A DNA stretch of 64,000 nucleotides from the NCBI GenBank assembly GCA_036251935.1, contig CP133967.1:2179488-2243487 (forward strand), written 5' to 3'. Positions 54,477 through 64,000 of this stretch are shown here, piece by piece (the stretch's first letter is position 1; every line of letters begins with the position of its first letter). Under the pieces are notes generated by a model. The model was not told where the DNA came from, ran no database searches, and saw only the letters and a program-made list of their open reading frames with translations. Source of the DNA: Orbaceae bacterium lpD04 (GTDB lineage: Bacteria > Pseudomonadota > Gammaproteobacteria > Enterobacterales > Orbaceae). Both the position numbers and the translations under genes were made by a program.

Positions 54477-54941
54477 TTAATTAGTTTTTATAACCGTTAG
54501 CATCAAGCCATCTGCTGCAATCACTTCAACTTGCTGACCAATAGCAAGATCTTCGTCACAATTAGCCGACCATGTACCATCTTTAATTTTGACGCGCCCA
54601 TAACCATTTTTAATAGGCTCAACAACCACGGTTTTAATACCAATCAGCTCTTTTTGTGGCTGATTTAAGGTACCTTTTCCAGCTTTATCACTACCCTGTT
54701 TTTTTAGCCATAACCACCAAATGTAAGCGGTGGCCAAGGTAAATATAGCAAACAAAAGCCATAAAATTGGCCATGACAGTGGAATTATCCATGCAATCAC
54801 GCCAACGATAAAAGCTGAGATCCCACTCCATAAAGAATAACCAGCAGTGCCAAGTAATTCAATAATAAGCAAAATCCCGCCCAGAGCGATAAAAATCCAG
54901 TGGGGATTGGAATGTATTACTGATAAAAATTCAGTCATCAC
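54477..54941 (-). CDS. NfeD family membrane protein (YbbJ-like)
   Basis: 154 residues: two or three membrane helices (about 15-36, 38-56, 58-78), then a soluble OB-fold domain (LIGIKTVVVEPIKNGYGRVK, DGTWSANCDEDLAIGQQVEV). It follows qmcA by 19 bp; the pair is conserved (ybbJ-qmcA), and NfeD proteins work with SPFH proteins in membrane microdomain quality control. Confidence 0.88.
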   Translation of the reverse strand: MMTEFLSVIHSNPHWIFIALGGILLIIELLGTAGYSLWSGISAFIVGVIAWIIPLSWPILWLLFAIFTLATAYIWWLWLKKQGSDKAGKGTLNQPQKELIGIKTVVVEPIKNGYGRVKIKDGTWSANCDEDLAIGQQVEVIAADGLMLTVIKTN

Positions 54942-54960
54942 GATCCTCTAATTTACTCAA

Positions 54961-55872
54961 TTATTTTTTAGTATTATTAATTAATTCGGTAATACCACCA
55001 ATACTGCCCATTAAGCTCGTTGCATCAAGAGGCATCATAATAACTTTACTATTTTCAGCAGAGCCAATTTGTTTCAGTGCATCAGTATATTTTTGTGCAA
55101 CAAAATAATTAATGGCATTAATATTACCTGCAGCTATCGCATCAGATACCATCTGAGTAGCTTTAGCTTCCGCTTCAGCGGCACGTTCGCGCGCTTCTGC
55201 TTGTAAGAACGCCGCTTGTCTCTCACCTTCAGCTTTTAAGATTTCTGATTGCTTTTCACCTTCAGAGCGAAGAATTGCCGCTTGACGCACACCCTCAGCT
55301 TCTAAAACTTCAGCTCGTTTGTTACGCTCAGCTTTCATCTGTGCGTTCATGGCAGCAATAAGCTCGGTTGGTGGACGAACATCACGAATTTCAATACGCG
55401 TTATCTTAACGCCCCATGGGCTTGTTGCTTCATCAACAATACCTAATAAGCGAGTATTAATGTGATCACGTTGTGATAACATCTCATCAAGTTCCATCGC
55501 CCCTAAAACGGTACGAATATTTGTCATCATTAGATTTAAAACCGCACGCTCAAGTTGATTAACTTGGTAAGCAGCTCTTGCCGCGTCTTGAACTTGGATA
55601 AAGCAAACCGCATCAATTTGCACATTGGCATTATCTTTCGAAATCACTTCTTGTGATGGAATATCTAATACTTGTTCCATCATATTAATTTTACGCCCGA
55701 TACTATCCATATAAGGGATAATAATATTTAAGCCCGGCTCTAATGTATGGGTATATTTACCAAAGCGCTCAATGGTATATTGAAAGCCTTGAGGAACAAC
55801 TGTAATCGCTTTAAATACAGTAATTAATGCTAGTAACACTAAAACTATAATAACAATAAAAAATATAGACAT
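54961..55872 (-). CDS. qmcA: SPFH/band-7 protein QmcA
   Basis: 303 residues. One N-terminal membrane helix, then the SPFH domain ([60 protein letters not shown]) and an Ala/Glu-rich coiled coil ([20 protein letters not shown]). It forms oligomeric membrane platforms linked to FtsH. First gene of the pair with the NfeD protein. Confidence 0.93.
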   Translation of the reverse strand: MSIFFIVIIVLVLLALITVFKAITVVPQGFQYTIERFGKYTHTLEPGLNIIIPYMDSIGRKINMMEQVLDIPSQEVISKDNANVQIDAVCFIQVQDAARAAYQVNQLERAVLNLMMTNIRTVLGAMELDEMLSQRDHINTRLLGIVDEATSPWGVKITRIEIRDVRPPTELIAAMNAQMKAERNKRAEVLEAEGVRQAAILRSEGEKQSEILKAEGERQAAFLQAEARERAAEAEAKATQMVSDAIAAGNINAINYFVAQKYTDALKQIGSAENSKVIMMPLDATSLMGSIGGITELINNTKK

Positions 55873-57149
<1,277 letters not shown>

Positions 57150-57175
57150 TAATTTAAAATAATGTAAAAAATATT

Positions 57176-58891
57176 ATGTCATCATCGTTAGATAAACAGC
57201 GTCAAAAACAATTATTAAGTTGGTTAAAAGTACAAACCAAGCAACATAAAAAAATATTACGCAGTTCTGTTTTAATGGGTTTTATGTCAGCTATTTGTAT
57301 TGTTGCCCAGGCAGTATTACTGGCCTTAATACTGCAAAATTTAATCATTGTTAAAAGTGATTTTATTGCTGTTATCTCCTATTTTATCGGATTAATGGCC
57401 GTATTTGTTATGCGAGCCTTACTCACATACTTACGTGAAAAAATTAATTTTGTGTTGGGTAAATCTTTACGACAAAGCATTCGCAGGCAGCTTATCGATA
57501 AAATTGAACAAGTCGGCCCACCCGCTATTAGCCAATATACAAGTGGAGGCTTAAGTACACTATTAATTGAGCAAATCGAAGATCTGCAAGATTTTTACGC
57601 TCGCTACTTGCCTCAAATGCGCTTGGCAACAATGATCCCAGTACTTGTTTTAATCGTGGTATTGCCTTTTAACTGGGCTGCTGCATTAATTTTATTTTGT
57701 ACCGCGCCATTAATTCCAATTTTTATGATTTTAGTCGGCATGGGCGCTGCCGACGTAAACCGTAAAAATTTTAAAGCATTGGCGTATTTGAGTGGTCACT
57801 TTCTCGATAGAATTAAAGGGTTATCAACCATCCGACTATTTAATCAGGGAAAAAATCAGACTAATGCTATTCATCATGCTGCTGAAGATTTTCGCATTAA
57901 GACGATGAGTGTGCTAAAAATGGCATTTTTATCATCAGCGGTATTAGAGTTTTTTACCTCCATTTCGATTGCGGTCGTTGCAGTATATTTTGGTTTTTCT
58001 TATTTAGGTGAAATTCATTTTGGATCTTATAGTGGCACGGTAACGCTATTTGCTGGTTTTTTTGCGCTCATTTTAGCCCCAGAGTTTTTTCAGCCGTTAA
58101 GAGATTTAGGAACTTATTATCACGCAAAAGCTCAAGCAATTGCCGCGGCTGACAATATCGAAACATTTTTAGCAAAACTAACTACCGATGTGATTAAGCA
58201 GCCACAGATTGATACAGTAAAAATTGATAAAATTGACACGATAATTGCTCAAGACTTAGTTATCTTATCGCCAGATAATCAAGCCATTGTTGGCCCTTTA
58301 AACTTCAGCCTTACAGCACCTTTTAACATTGCCTTAATGGGAGCGAGTGGCGAAGGAAAAAGCTCACTATTAAACCTATTACTTGGCTTTTTACCTTATA
58401 CCGGTTCACTTAAAATTAATCAGGTAGAATTTAATACCCTTGATCTTACTGCGTGGCGAGAGCAACTTAGTTGGTTGGGTCAAAATCCATATCTACTTAA
58501 TGATTCAATTCGCAATAATATTCTACTTGCCAATCAAAATGCCAGTGAAGATAATCTAAATGATGCCATAAATAATGCTCAATTAACTGATTTTATTAAG
58601 CAATTACCTAATGGCATTGATACTCAAATAGGCGAAGATGCCGTTAGATTATCGGTTGGCCAAGCACAACGAATCGCCATTGCAAGGGCGCTGTTAAAGC
58701 CCTGCAAATTATTATTACTCGATGAACCAACAGCCAGTTTAGATAAACAAACCGCGAGGGAAATTGAAGCTATTTTGGCAAAAAATTACCATACTTGTAA
58801 TATCATAACCGTCATTCACCATATCAGCGAAGTCATGTCATTTGATCAAATTTGGCAACTTAGTGATCAGCAGATCCATATTGATAAATAG
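57176..58891 (+). CDS. cydD: Heterodimeric thiol/heme ABC exporter subunit CydD
   Basis: 571 residues: six-helix membrane domain, then an ATPase domain with Walker A MGASGEGKSSLLNLL, signature LSVGQAQRIAIARAL and Walker B LLLLDEPTASLD. With CydC it exports glutathione/cysteine and is needed to assemble cytochrome bd oxidase. It follows trxB by 26 bp, as in E. coli. Confidence 0.95.
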   Translation: MSSSLDKQRQKQLLSWLKVQTKQHKKILRSSVLMGFMSAICIVAQAVLLALILQNLIIVKSDFIAVISYFIGLMAVFVMRALLTYLREKINFVLGKSLRQSIRRQLIDKIEQVGPPAISQYTSGGLSTLLIEQIEDLQDFYARYLPQMRLATMIPVLVLIVVLPFNWAAALILFCTAPLIPIFMILVGMGAADVNRKNFKALAYLSGHFLDRIKGLSTIRLFNQGKNQTNAIHHAAEDFRIKTMSVLKMAFLSSAVLEFFTSISIAVVAVYFGFSYLGEIHFGSYSGTVTLFAGFFALILAPEFFQPLRDLGTYYHAKAQAIAAADNIETFLAKLTTDVIKQPQIDTVKIDKIDTIIAQDLVILSPDNQAIVGPLNFSLTAPFNIALMGASGEGKSSLLNLLLGFLPYTGSLKINQVEFNTLDLTAWREQLSWLGQNPYLLNDSIRNNILLANQNASEDNLNDAINNAQLTDFIKQLPNGIDTQIGEDAVRLSVGQAQRIAIARALLKPCKLLLLDEPTASLDKQTAREIEAILAKNYHTCNIITVIHHISEVMSFDQIWQLSDQQIHIDK

Positions 58892-58900
58892 GAACATGTC

Positions 58901-60580
58901 ATGCTGAAAAAACTTTTTCCTTACATTAAGCTTTATCGCCACTATTTTATTATGGTGGTATTCGGTATTATTTTAGTATTAGTCGCACTTGGCGCGAGTA
59001 TTTTTTTACTCTCACTTTCAGGCTGGTTTTTATCGGCAACGGCATTTGTTGGCGTAGCGGGTTTATATACCTTTAACTATATGCTACCTGCCGCTGGTGT
59101 TCGGGGCGCTGCAATAATCAGAACCGCGGCCCGCTACGCGGAAAGATTAGTCAATCATAATACAACATTTAAAATATTATCGTATTTAAGAACTGACGCC
59201 TTTAAGCGAATATTACCTTTTAGCACAAGGCAAATGCAATACTACCAAAAAGCCGATTTACTCAATCGCTTTATTGCTGATATTGATCATCTAGACCACC
59301 TTTATCTTAGGTTATTTATGCCAATTGTAAGTGGCCTACTAATGACAATACTCATTTATTTTGCTGTCAGTTATTTTGATCAAACAATTGCTAGTTGCAT
59401 CGCAATAATATTATTAATGACCATTTTAGTTGTGCCAATCATCTTTTACCAAGCCGGTAAAGTTATTGGTGCAAAAATTGCCGAGCAAAAAAGTGAATAT
59501 CGACAAAAATTAGTTAGCTATTTGCAAGGGCAAGCCGAACTCATTTTATTTAATGCAACTAATCGATATCGCACTGAGCTTGACGAGATTGAACAGCAGT
59601 GGTTAACCAACCAACAAAAACAATCTACCTTATTAAGTATATCAAGTGCATTAATTCTACTTATTATTGGCGCAATGACACTATTAATTATCTTTCTAGC
59701 AGCAGACGGGATTGCCAATTATCAGCAGCCGATCATTGCCTTATTTATTTTTGTTGGCTTATCGTGCACTGAAATATTAGCACCTATTCCTGGCGCATTT
59801 CTATTTTTAGGCCAAGTATTAACCTCGGCTGATCGCATGAATGATTTAATGCAGCAAAAACCCGATATTAGTTTTCCCAAAATTGGGGTAAAAGCTGATT
59901 TTAATTGTGGTGAAATTAGCTTTAATGATGTCTCATTTACTTACCCAAATCAGCCGTTGAGTGTATTTGAAAAAGTGAACTTTACTATCAAAAATGGCGA
60001 ACATATTGCATTAATTGGTAAAACAGGCTGTGGTAAATCTACCTTACTAAGCTTAATTACACGTGCTTGGCCAATTGAAAAGGGTCAAATTTTATTAAAC
60101 CAGCAAGATATTACACAATTTGATGAATCAACACTGCGTAACTTAATGGCAGTTATTCCACAAACTATTAGTATTTTTAGCGACACATTACGTAACAATT
60201 TGTTAATAGCAAATCCTCGTTTGCCCGATAAAAAATTAATAGAGGTACTTGCTAGCGTCGAACTTGATAAGCTCACCAATAGTGAGGCTGGGCTTGATCT
60301 TTGGTTAGGTGAAGGCGGCAGAGCATTATCCGGTGGTGAAAAACGCCGTATTGGTATTGCAAGAGCGCTATTACATAATGCGCCATTTATTTTAATGGAC
60401 GAGCCGACTGAAAGCTTAGATAGCCAGACTGAACAACAAATTTTAGCCATTATAACAAAATGCTATACAGATAAAACACTCATTATGGTTACTCATAGAT
60501 TAACCCAGCATAGTTGGTTTGATCGCATCTACCTAATGGAAAATGGTCAATTATCTATCGCCAAAAATAATACTGTATAA
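58901..60580 (+). CDS. cydC: Heterodimeric thiol/heme ABC exporter subunit CydC
   Basis: 559 residues with a membrane domain opening LVALGASIFLLSLSGWFLSA and AGVRGAAIIRTAARYAERLV, then Walker A IGKTGCGKSTLLSLI, signature LSGGEKRRIGIARALL and Walker B FILMDEPTESLD. It lies 9 bp after cydD. Confidence 0.95.
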   Translation: MLKKLFPYIKLYRHYFIMVVFGIILVLVALGASIFLLSLSGWFLSATAFVGVAGLYTFNYMLPAAGVRGAAIIRTAARYAERLVNHNTTFKILSYLRTDAFKRILPFSTRQMQYYQKADLLNRFIADIDHLDHLYLRLFMPIVSGLLMTILIYFAVSYFDQTIASCIAIILLMTILVVPIIFYQAGKVIGAKIAEQKSEYRQKLVSYLQGQAELILFNATNRYRTELDEIEQQWLTNQQKQSTLLSISSALILLIIGAMTLLIIFLAADGIANYQQPIIALFIFVGLSCTEILAPIPGAFLFLGQVLTSADRMNDLMQQKPDISFPKIGVKADFNCGEISFNDVSFTYPNQPLSVFEKVNFTIKNGEHIALIGKTGCGKSTLLSLITRAWPIEKGQILLNQQDITQFDESTLRNLMAVIPQTISIFSDTLRNNLLIANPRLPDKKLIEVLASVELDKLTNSEAGLDLWLGEGGRALSGGEKRRIGIARALLHNAPFILMDEPTESLDSQTEQQILAIITKCYTDKTLIMVTHRLTQHSWFDRIYLMENGQLSIAKNNTV

Positions 60581-60582
60581 TT

Positions 60583-60603
60583 TTCGTTATTTTATTGTTG
60601 TAA
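60583..60603 (+). repeat. Short intergenic repeat, copy 3 (partial)
   Basis: TTCGTTATTTTATTGTTGTAA directly after cydC shares its first 20 or so bases with 3122-3160 and 42411-42450, then diverges. As at lipA, it follows a stop codon at once. Confidence 0.45.
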
Positions 60604-60681
60604 GGTATCATTATGGCATAAAAATTAGTACCTGATTAATCGATAATTAATTATAATAAAATCCGATTAATGTTTTTGTGG

Positions 60682-60712
60682 GTTAGGTAAACCTAACTCT
60701 TTTATTTTTTTT
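60682..60712 (+). terminator. Terminator of trxB-cydDC
   Basis: Stem GTTAGG-TAAA-CCTAAC followed by TCTTTTATTTTTTTT, about 100 bp past cydC and ahead of gmk. Confidence 0.75.
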
Positions 60713-60745
60713 CAATTTCAACAATAATAGTGCCAATTCAAATCA

Positions 60746-61381
60746 ATGAATAAAAAAATTATGTATACAGGAACACTTTTTATCGTTTCAGCGCCAAGTG
60801 GCGCAGGAAAATCAAGCTTAATTAATGCTTACCTTAAACAAAATAGTCAGCAACAGGCTAACGTATCAATCTCGCATACAACTCGCCAGCCAAGACCAGG
60901 AGAAAACCATGGTGAACATTACTACTTTGTTGATCATCATGAATTTGAAAGCTTAATTGAGCAAGATGCTTTTGTTGAATACGCCAAGGTCTTTGAAAAC
61001 TACTACGGCACATCAAAAGCAGCAATTGATGGTAAATTAAAGCAAGGGATTAATATATTTTTAGATATTGACTGGCAAGGAGCAAGGCAAGTTAGGGAAA
61101 AAATGCCCAATGCTAAAAGTATTTTTATTTTGCCGCCCTCTTTAACTGAGCTAGAAAAAAGACTCATTAAACGGGAGCAAGATTCAGCTGAAACGATTGC
61201 CAAAAGAATGCAAAAAGCCAAATCTGAAATGTCGCATTACTCTGAATATGATTATTTAATCATCAATGATGACTTTAATTGTGCATTAGATGCACTAAAT
61301 ATCATTATTAAAGCAGAAAATTTACGTACAGATAAACAATTTTTGCTTTATCAAGACGTCATTGGCAATCTTATCGAGTAA
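60746..61381 (+). CDS. gmk: Guanylate kinase
   Basis: Phosphorylates GMP to GDP. 211 residues. P-loop [22 protein letters not shown]-binding [20 protein letters not shown] and [18 protein letters not shown], plus [16 protein letters not shown]. The start could also be the Met at 60761 (MYTGTLF), closer to the E. coli N-terminus; neither has a clear RBS. First gene of gmk-rpoZ-spoT. Confidence 0.96.
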   Translation: MNKKIMYTGTLFIVSAPSGAGKSSLINAYLKQNSQQQANVSISHTTRQPRPGENHGEHYYFVDHHEFESLIEQDAFVEYAKVFENYYGTSKAAIDGKLKQGINIFLDIDWQGARQVREKMPNAKSIFILPPSLTELEKRLIKREQDSAETIAKRMQKAKSEMSHYSEYDYLIINDDFNCALDALNIIIKAENLRTDKQFLLYQDVIGNLIE

Positions 61382-61394
61382 TCGCTTTAAAGCC

Positions 61395-61419
61395 TTGCGC
61401 TAAGGATGAATTAGCGCAA
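61395..61419 (+). terminator. Hairpin after gmk
   Basis: Stem TTGCGCTAA / TTAGCGCAA, 7-nt loop, followed by a weak T stretch (TAGTTTATT). It may attenuate rather than fully stop transcription into rpoZ. Confidence 0.6.
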
Positions 61420-61574
61420 TAGTTTATTGAAAAATAATGCCAATTTTTATGATATTTATCAAATTAAATTTAACTTTTTGCATATAAACTTAAATAAGCA
61501 TAGCAATCTACCGTAAATTTAAGTAAAATTGACGATTATTTTGCAAAAATCCCACTATTGATTATGAGGTAAGT

Positions 61575-61865
61575 ATGGCCCGTGTAACCGTTCAAGACGC
61601 TGTTGATAAAATTGGTAATCGATTTGATTTAGTATTAGTTGCAGCAAGACGCGCACATCAAATTCAATCTGAAGGTAAAACACCACTAGTCGCAGAAGAA
61701 AACGATAAAGAAACCGTTATCGCATTGCGTGAGATTGAAGAAGGTTTAGTCAATAAAAAGATCCTTGATACTGCTGATTTCCAAGCTCGTCAAGAAGAAG
61801 AAGCAGAAACTCGTTCTATACTACACGAAACAATTCTTTTCGAAAACACACCATCATACGACTAA
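61575..61865 (+). CDS. rpoZ: RNA polymerase omega subunit
   Basis: 96 residues, slightly longer than E. coli omega (91). [20 protein letters not shown] and [20 protein letters not shown], then [18 protein letters not shown], are diagnostic. It assists assembly of the beta-prime subunit and forms part of a ppGpp site, consistent with cotranscription with spoT 23 bp downstream. RBS ATGAGGTAAGT. Confidence 0.97.
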   Translation: MARVTVQDAVDKIGNRFDLVLVAARRAHQIQSEGKTPLVAEENDKETVIALREIEEGLVNKKILDTADFQARQEEEAETRSILHETILFENTPSYD

Positions 61866-61888
61866 GACAATAAGTAAAGCATCATAAA

Positions 61889-64000
61889 ATGACAGCTGAT
61901 ATGCAATATTTTGCTTCATTAGAGAAACGAATCAAAAGTTATCTTCCTAGTAAGCAAATCAAGCAAATTCGGGAAGCGTATATCTTTGCTTATGATGCTC
62001 ACAATGGTCAGTTTCGATCAAGTGGTGAACCTTATATTACTCATCCTGTTGCCGTTGCTTGCATTCTTGCAGATATGCAACTGGACTTTGAGGCAATCAC
62101 CGCTGCATTACTGCATGATACAATTGAAGACACACCTGTTACGTATGAACAAGTTGTTGACCGATTTGGCGAGGACGTAGCTGAGTTAGTTGAAGGGGTT
62201 TCTAAGCTCGATAAGCTTAAATTTCGTAACCGTCAAGAAGCACAAGCCGAAAATTTTCGCAAAATGGTGCTCGCGATGGTTAAAGATGTTAGGGTTATCT
62301 TAATCAAGCTTGCTGATCGTACGCACAATATGCGCACATTAGGTTCATTAAGGCCTGATAAGCGTCGACGCATTGCGAAAGAAACACTTGAAATATATGC
62401 ACCTTTAGCCTATCGCTTAGGGATCCATCATATTAAAACTGAACTTGAAGTGCTCAGTTTTACCGCGATGCATCCAAATCGAGCCAAAGTGATTGAAAAA
62501 GTCATTTCATCAGCAAGAAAAACCCGTAAAGAATTAATTAAACAGATTTTATCTGAAATTGAACAACGATTAAGTAGCGCAAAAATTAAGGCGAAAGTGG
62601 AAGGTATTGAAAAAAATATCTATGCTATTTACCAAAAAATGCAGTTGCGCGAGCAAAACTTTCTGTCAATTATGGATATCTACATTTTCCGTATTATTGT
62701 CAAAGACATTGATAGTTGTTATCGCGTATTAGGCTTGGTGCACAATTTATATAAACCGCGCCTAAACCGCTTCAAAGATTATATCGCCATTCCAAAAGTG
62801 AATGGCTATCAGTCTCTTCATTCATCTTTAATCGGTCCTCATGGCACGCCAGTTGAAATACAAATTCGCACTATTGATATGGATCAGATGGCTGAAATGG
62901 GCGTTGCTGCGCACTGGGTGTATGATAAAAACGATGAATCAAATAATACTACTGCCCAAATTAAAGCTCAGCGCTGGATGCAAAATTTACTTGAACTTCA
63001 ACAAAGTGTTGTTAACTCTTTTGAATTTATCGAAAATGTAAAATCTGATTTATTTCCTAAAGAGATTTATGTTTTTACGCCAAAAGGCCGTATTGTTGAA
63101 TTACCCGAAGGCGCAACCCCTGTCGATTTAGCTTACGCCGTTCATACCGATATTGGCCATCAATGTATTGGCGCTATTGTTGATCGCAAGCCCTCTCCGC
63201 TTTCGCAGCCATTAAAAAATGGCCAGACAGTTGAAATTTTAACGTCTAACGATAGTAGACCAAGTGCTGGTTGGTTAAATTTTGTTGTTAGCTCAAAGGC
63301 ACGCTCGCGTATTCGCCAAGCACTAAAAAGCCTTAAGCGAGATGATGCAATCGCGCTAGGTAAGCGCTTATTAGATTATTCGTTAGTTGGACAAGGCGGC
63401 GTTAAAGCTATTCCAAAGGCTAAAATAGATAAAATAACAACTATTACTAAATTAAACTCGTTTGATGATCTACTTGCCGAGATTGGCCTTGGTAATATCA
63501 TGAGCCAGTTTGTAGTAAAAAGTATTGAACATAGCGATAAAGTTGACCTTAATCGTTATGGATCAAATAAAAGGCTGATAATAACCGGCACTGAAGGATT
63601 ATTAGTCTCATTTGCTAAATGTTGCCATCCGATTCCTGATGACCCAATCATTGGTAGAATTAACCCAGAAAAAGGTTTATCAATCCATCATGAATCATGC
63701 CGTAATATTATCGGTTACCAAAATCATCCCGATAAATATGTTCCGCTTGAATGGGCGCCGGCAGCAGAACCCTGGTTTATTGCTGAAATTTGGATTGATA
63801 TTACCAATAATGCAGCGATGGCACTTGCCAATATTATCTCAGTAATTAATGCCGAATCAGCAAATGTACAATGGCTAAATACCGAAGAAAAAGACTCAAA
63901 AATTTATACTGTTATTTTGCATATTGAAGTCAAAAATTCAATTCAGCTCAATGAAATTATCCGTAAAATAAGTTATCAGCAAGACGTGGTCAATATTAAC
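61889..64000 (+). CDS. spoT: (p)ppGpp synthetase/hydrolase SpoT, nearly complete
   Basis: 704 codons to the window edge; E. coli SpoT is 702, so only the last few residues are missing. HD hydrolase domain with ALLHDTIEDTPVTYEQVVDR and LADRTHNMRTLGSLRPDKRR; synthetase domain with DYIAIPKVNGYQSLHSSLIG and VEIQIRTIDMDQMAEMGVAA; a TGS domain (VFTPKGRIVELPEGATPVDL); then the zinc-finger-like KCCHPIPDDPIIG and a C-terminal ACT domain. Start MTADMQYFASLEKRIKSYLP by alignment. Confidence 0.96.
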   Translation, partial: MTADMQYFASLEKRIKSYLPSKQIKQIREAYIFAYDAHNGQFRSSGEPYITHPVAVACILADMQLDFEAITAALLHDTIEDTPVTYEQVVDRFGEDVAELVEGVSKLDKLKFRNRQEAQAENFRKMVLAMVKDVRVILIKLADRTHNMRTLGSLRPDKRRRIAKETLEIYAPLAYRLGIHHIKTELEVLSFTAMHPNRAKVIEKVISSARKTRKELIKQILSEIEQRLSSAKIKAKVEGIEKNIYAIYQKMQLREQNFLSIMDIYIFRIIVKDIDSCYRVLGLVHNLYKPRLNRFKDYIAIPKVNGYQSLHSSLIGPHGTPVEIQIRTIDMDQMAEMGVAAHWVYDKNDESNNTTAQIKAQRWMQNLLELQQSVVNSFEFIENVKSDLFPKEIYVFTPKGRIVELPEGATPVDLAYAVHTDIGHQCIGAIVDRKPSPLSQPLKNGQTVEILTSNDSRPSAGWLNFVVSSKARSRIRQALKSLKRDDAIALGKRLLDYSLVGQGGVKAIPKAKIDKITTITKLNSFDDLLAEIGLGNIMSQFVVKSIEHSDKVDLNRYGSNKRLIITGTEGLLVSFAKCCHPIPDDPIIGRINPEKGLSIHHESCRNIIGYQNHPDKYVPLEWAPAAEPWFIAEIWIDITNNAAMALANIISVINAESANVQWLNTEEKDSKIYTVILHIEVKNSIQLNEIIRKISYQQDVVNIN

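Overview
The window is a low-GC chromosomal segment of a gammaproteobacterium. Many genes follow Escherichia coli order (lipB-lipA, sspA-sspB, pyrG-eno, dapD-yajQ, trxB-cydD-cydC, gmk-rpoZ-spoT). The AT-rich composition, the mix of enterobacterial housekeeping genes with a Firmicutes-like mannose PTS, and the general gene content suggest the Orbaceae (Gilliamella/Orbus-like gut symbionts). That assignment is inference from composition and protein similarity by eye, not from a search.

Layout. 1-6420: the 5' part of aceE, lipB-lipA, a small DUF2975-plus-XRE pair, bepA and a DUF554 membrane protein. 6421-25112: an accessory island devoted to biological conflict. It holds a degenerate IS3-family element, a two-gene TIR-like plus deoxyribosyltransferase/TPR module, then a long minus-strand locus made of a DUF4123 adaptor, a 1469-residue VasX/BTH_I2691-type T6SS effector, a displaced copy of that effector's C-terminal 603 residues, and eight related lipoprotein genes (one broken). 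Most lipoprotein genes are separated by copies of a strongly structured spacer of about 370 bp. 25350-44749: mostly core genes (histidine phosphatase, rluC, dsbB, rluA, rdgB, mazG, an OPT transporter, a small MGMT-like protein, ybfF, rnb, sspB-sspA, eno-pyrG, a YbjD-like OLD nuclease, an MBL hydrolase and a nucleoside-type MFS transporter). 45106-49731: mannose PTS (EIIAB, EIIC, EIID), a DUF956 protein and manA. 49938-50729: frdD and frdC without frdA/frdB. 51350-64000: dapD, yajQ, a phospholipase D/cardiolipin synthase, the NfeD/QmcA pair, trxB, cydDC, gmk, rpoZ and nearly all of spoT.

How the parts work together. The effector locus reads as adaptor, toxin, then immunity. The full-length toxin and the displaced toxin end are each followed within 2-5 bp by a lipoprotein gene, so each toxin has its own immunity candidate; the extra lipoproteins would protect against variant toxins of relatives. 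The two toxin ends are nearly identical except in one window of about 75 residues, and the lipoproteins vary mainly in one block in their N-terminal half, which suggests a co-varying toxin/immunity interface. The TIR module next door was brought between two IS3 ends into the same array, cutting off its terminal lipoprotein gene. The mannose PTS, DUF956 protein and manA together form a mannose uptake and catabolism unit whose PTS part looks acquired from Firmicutes.
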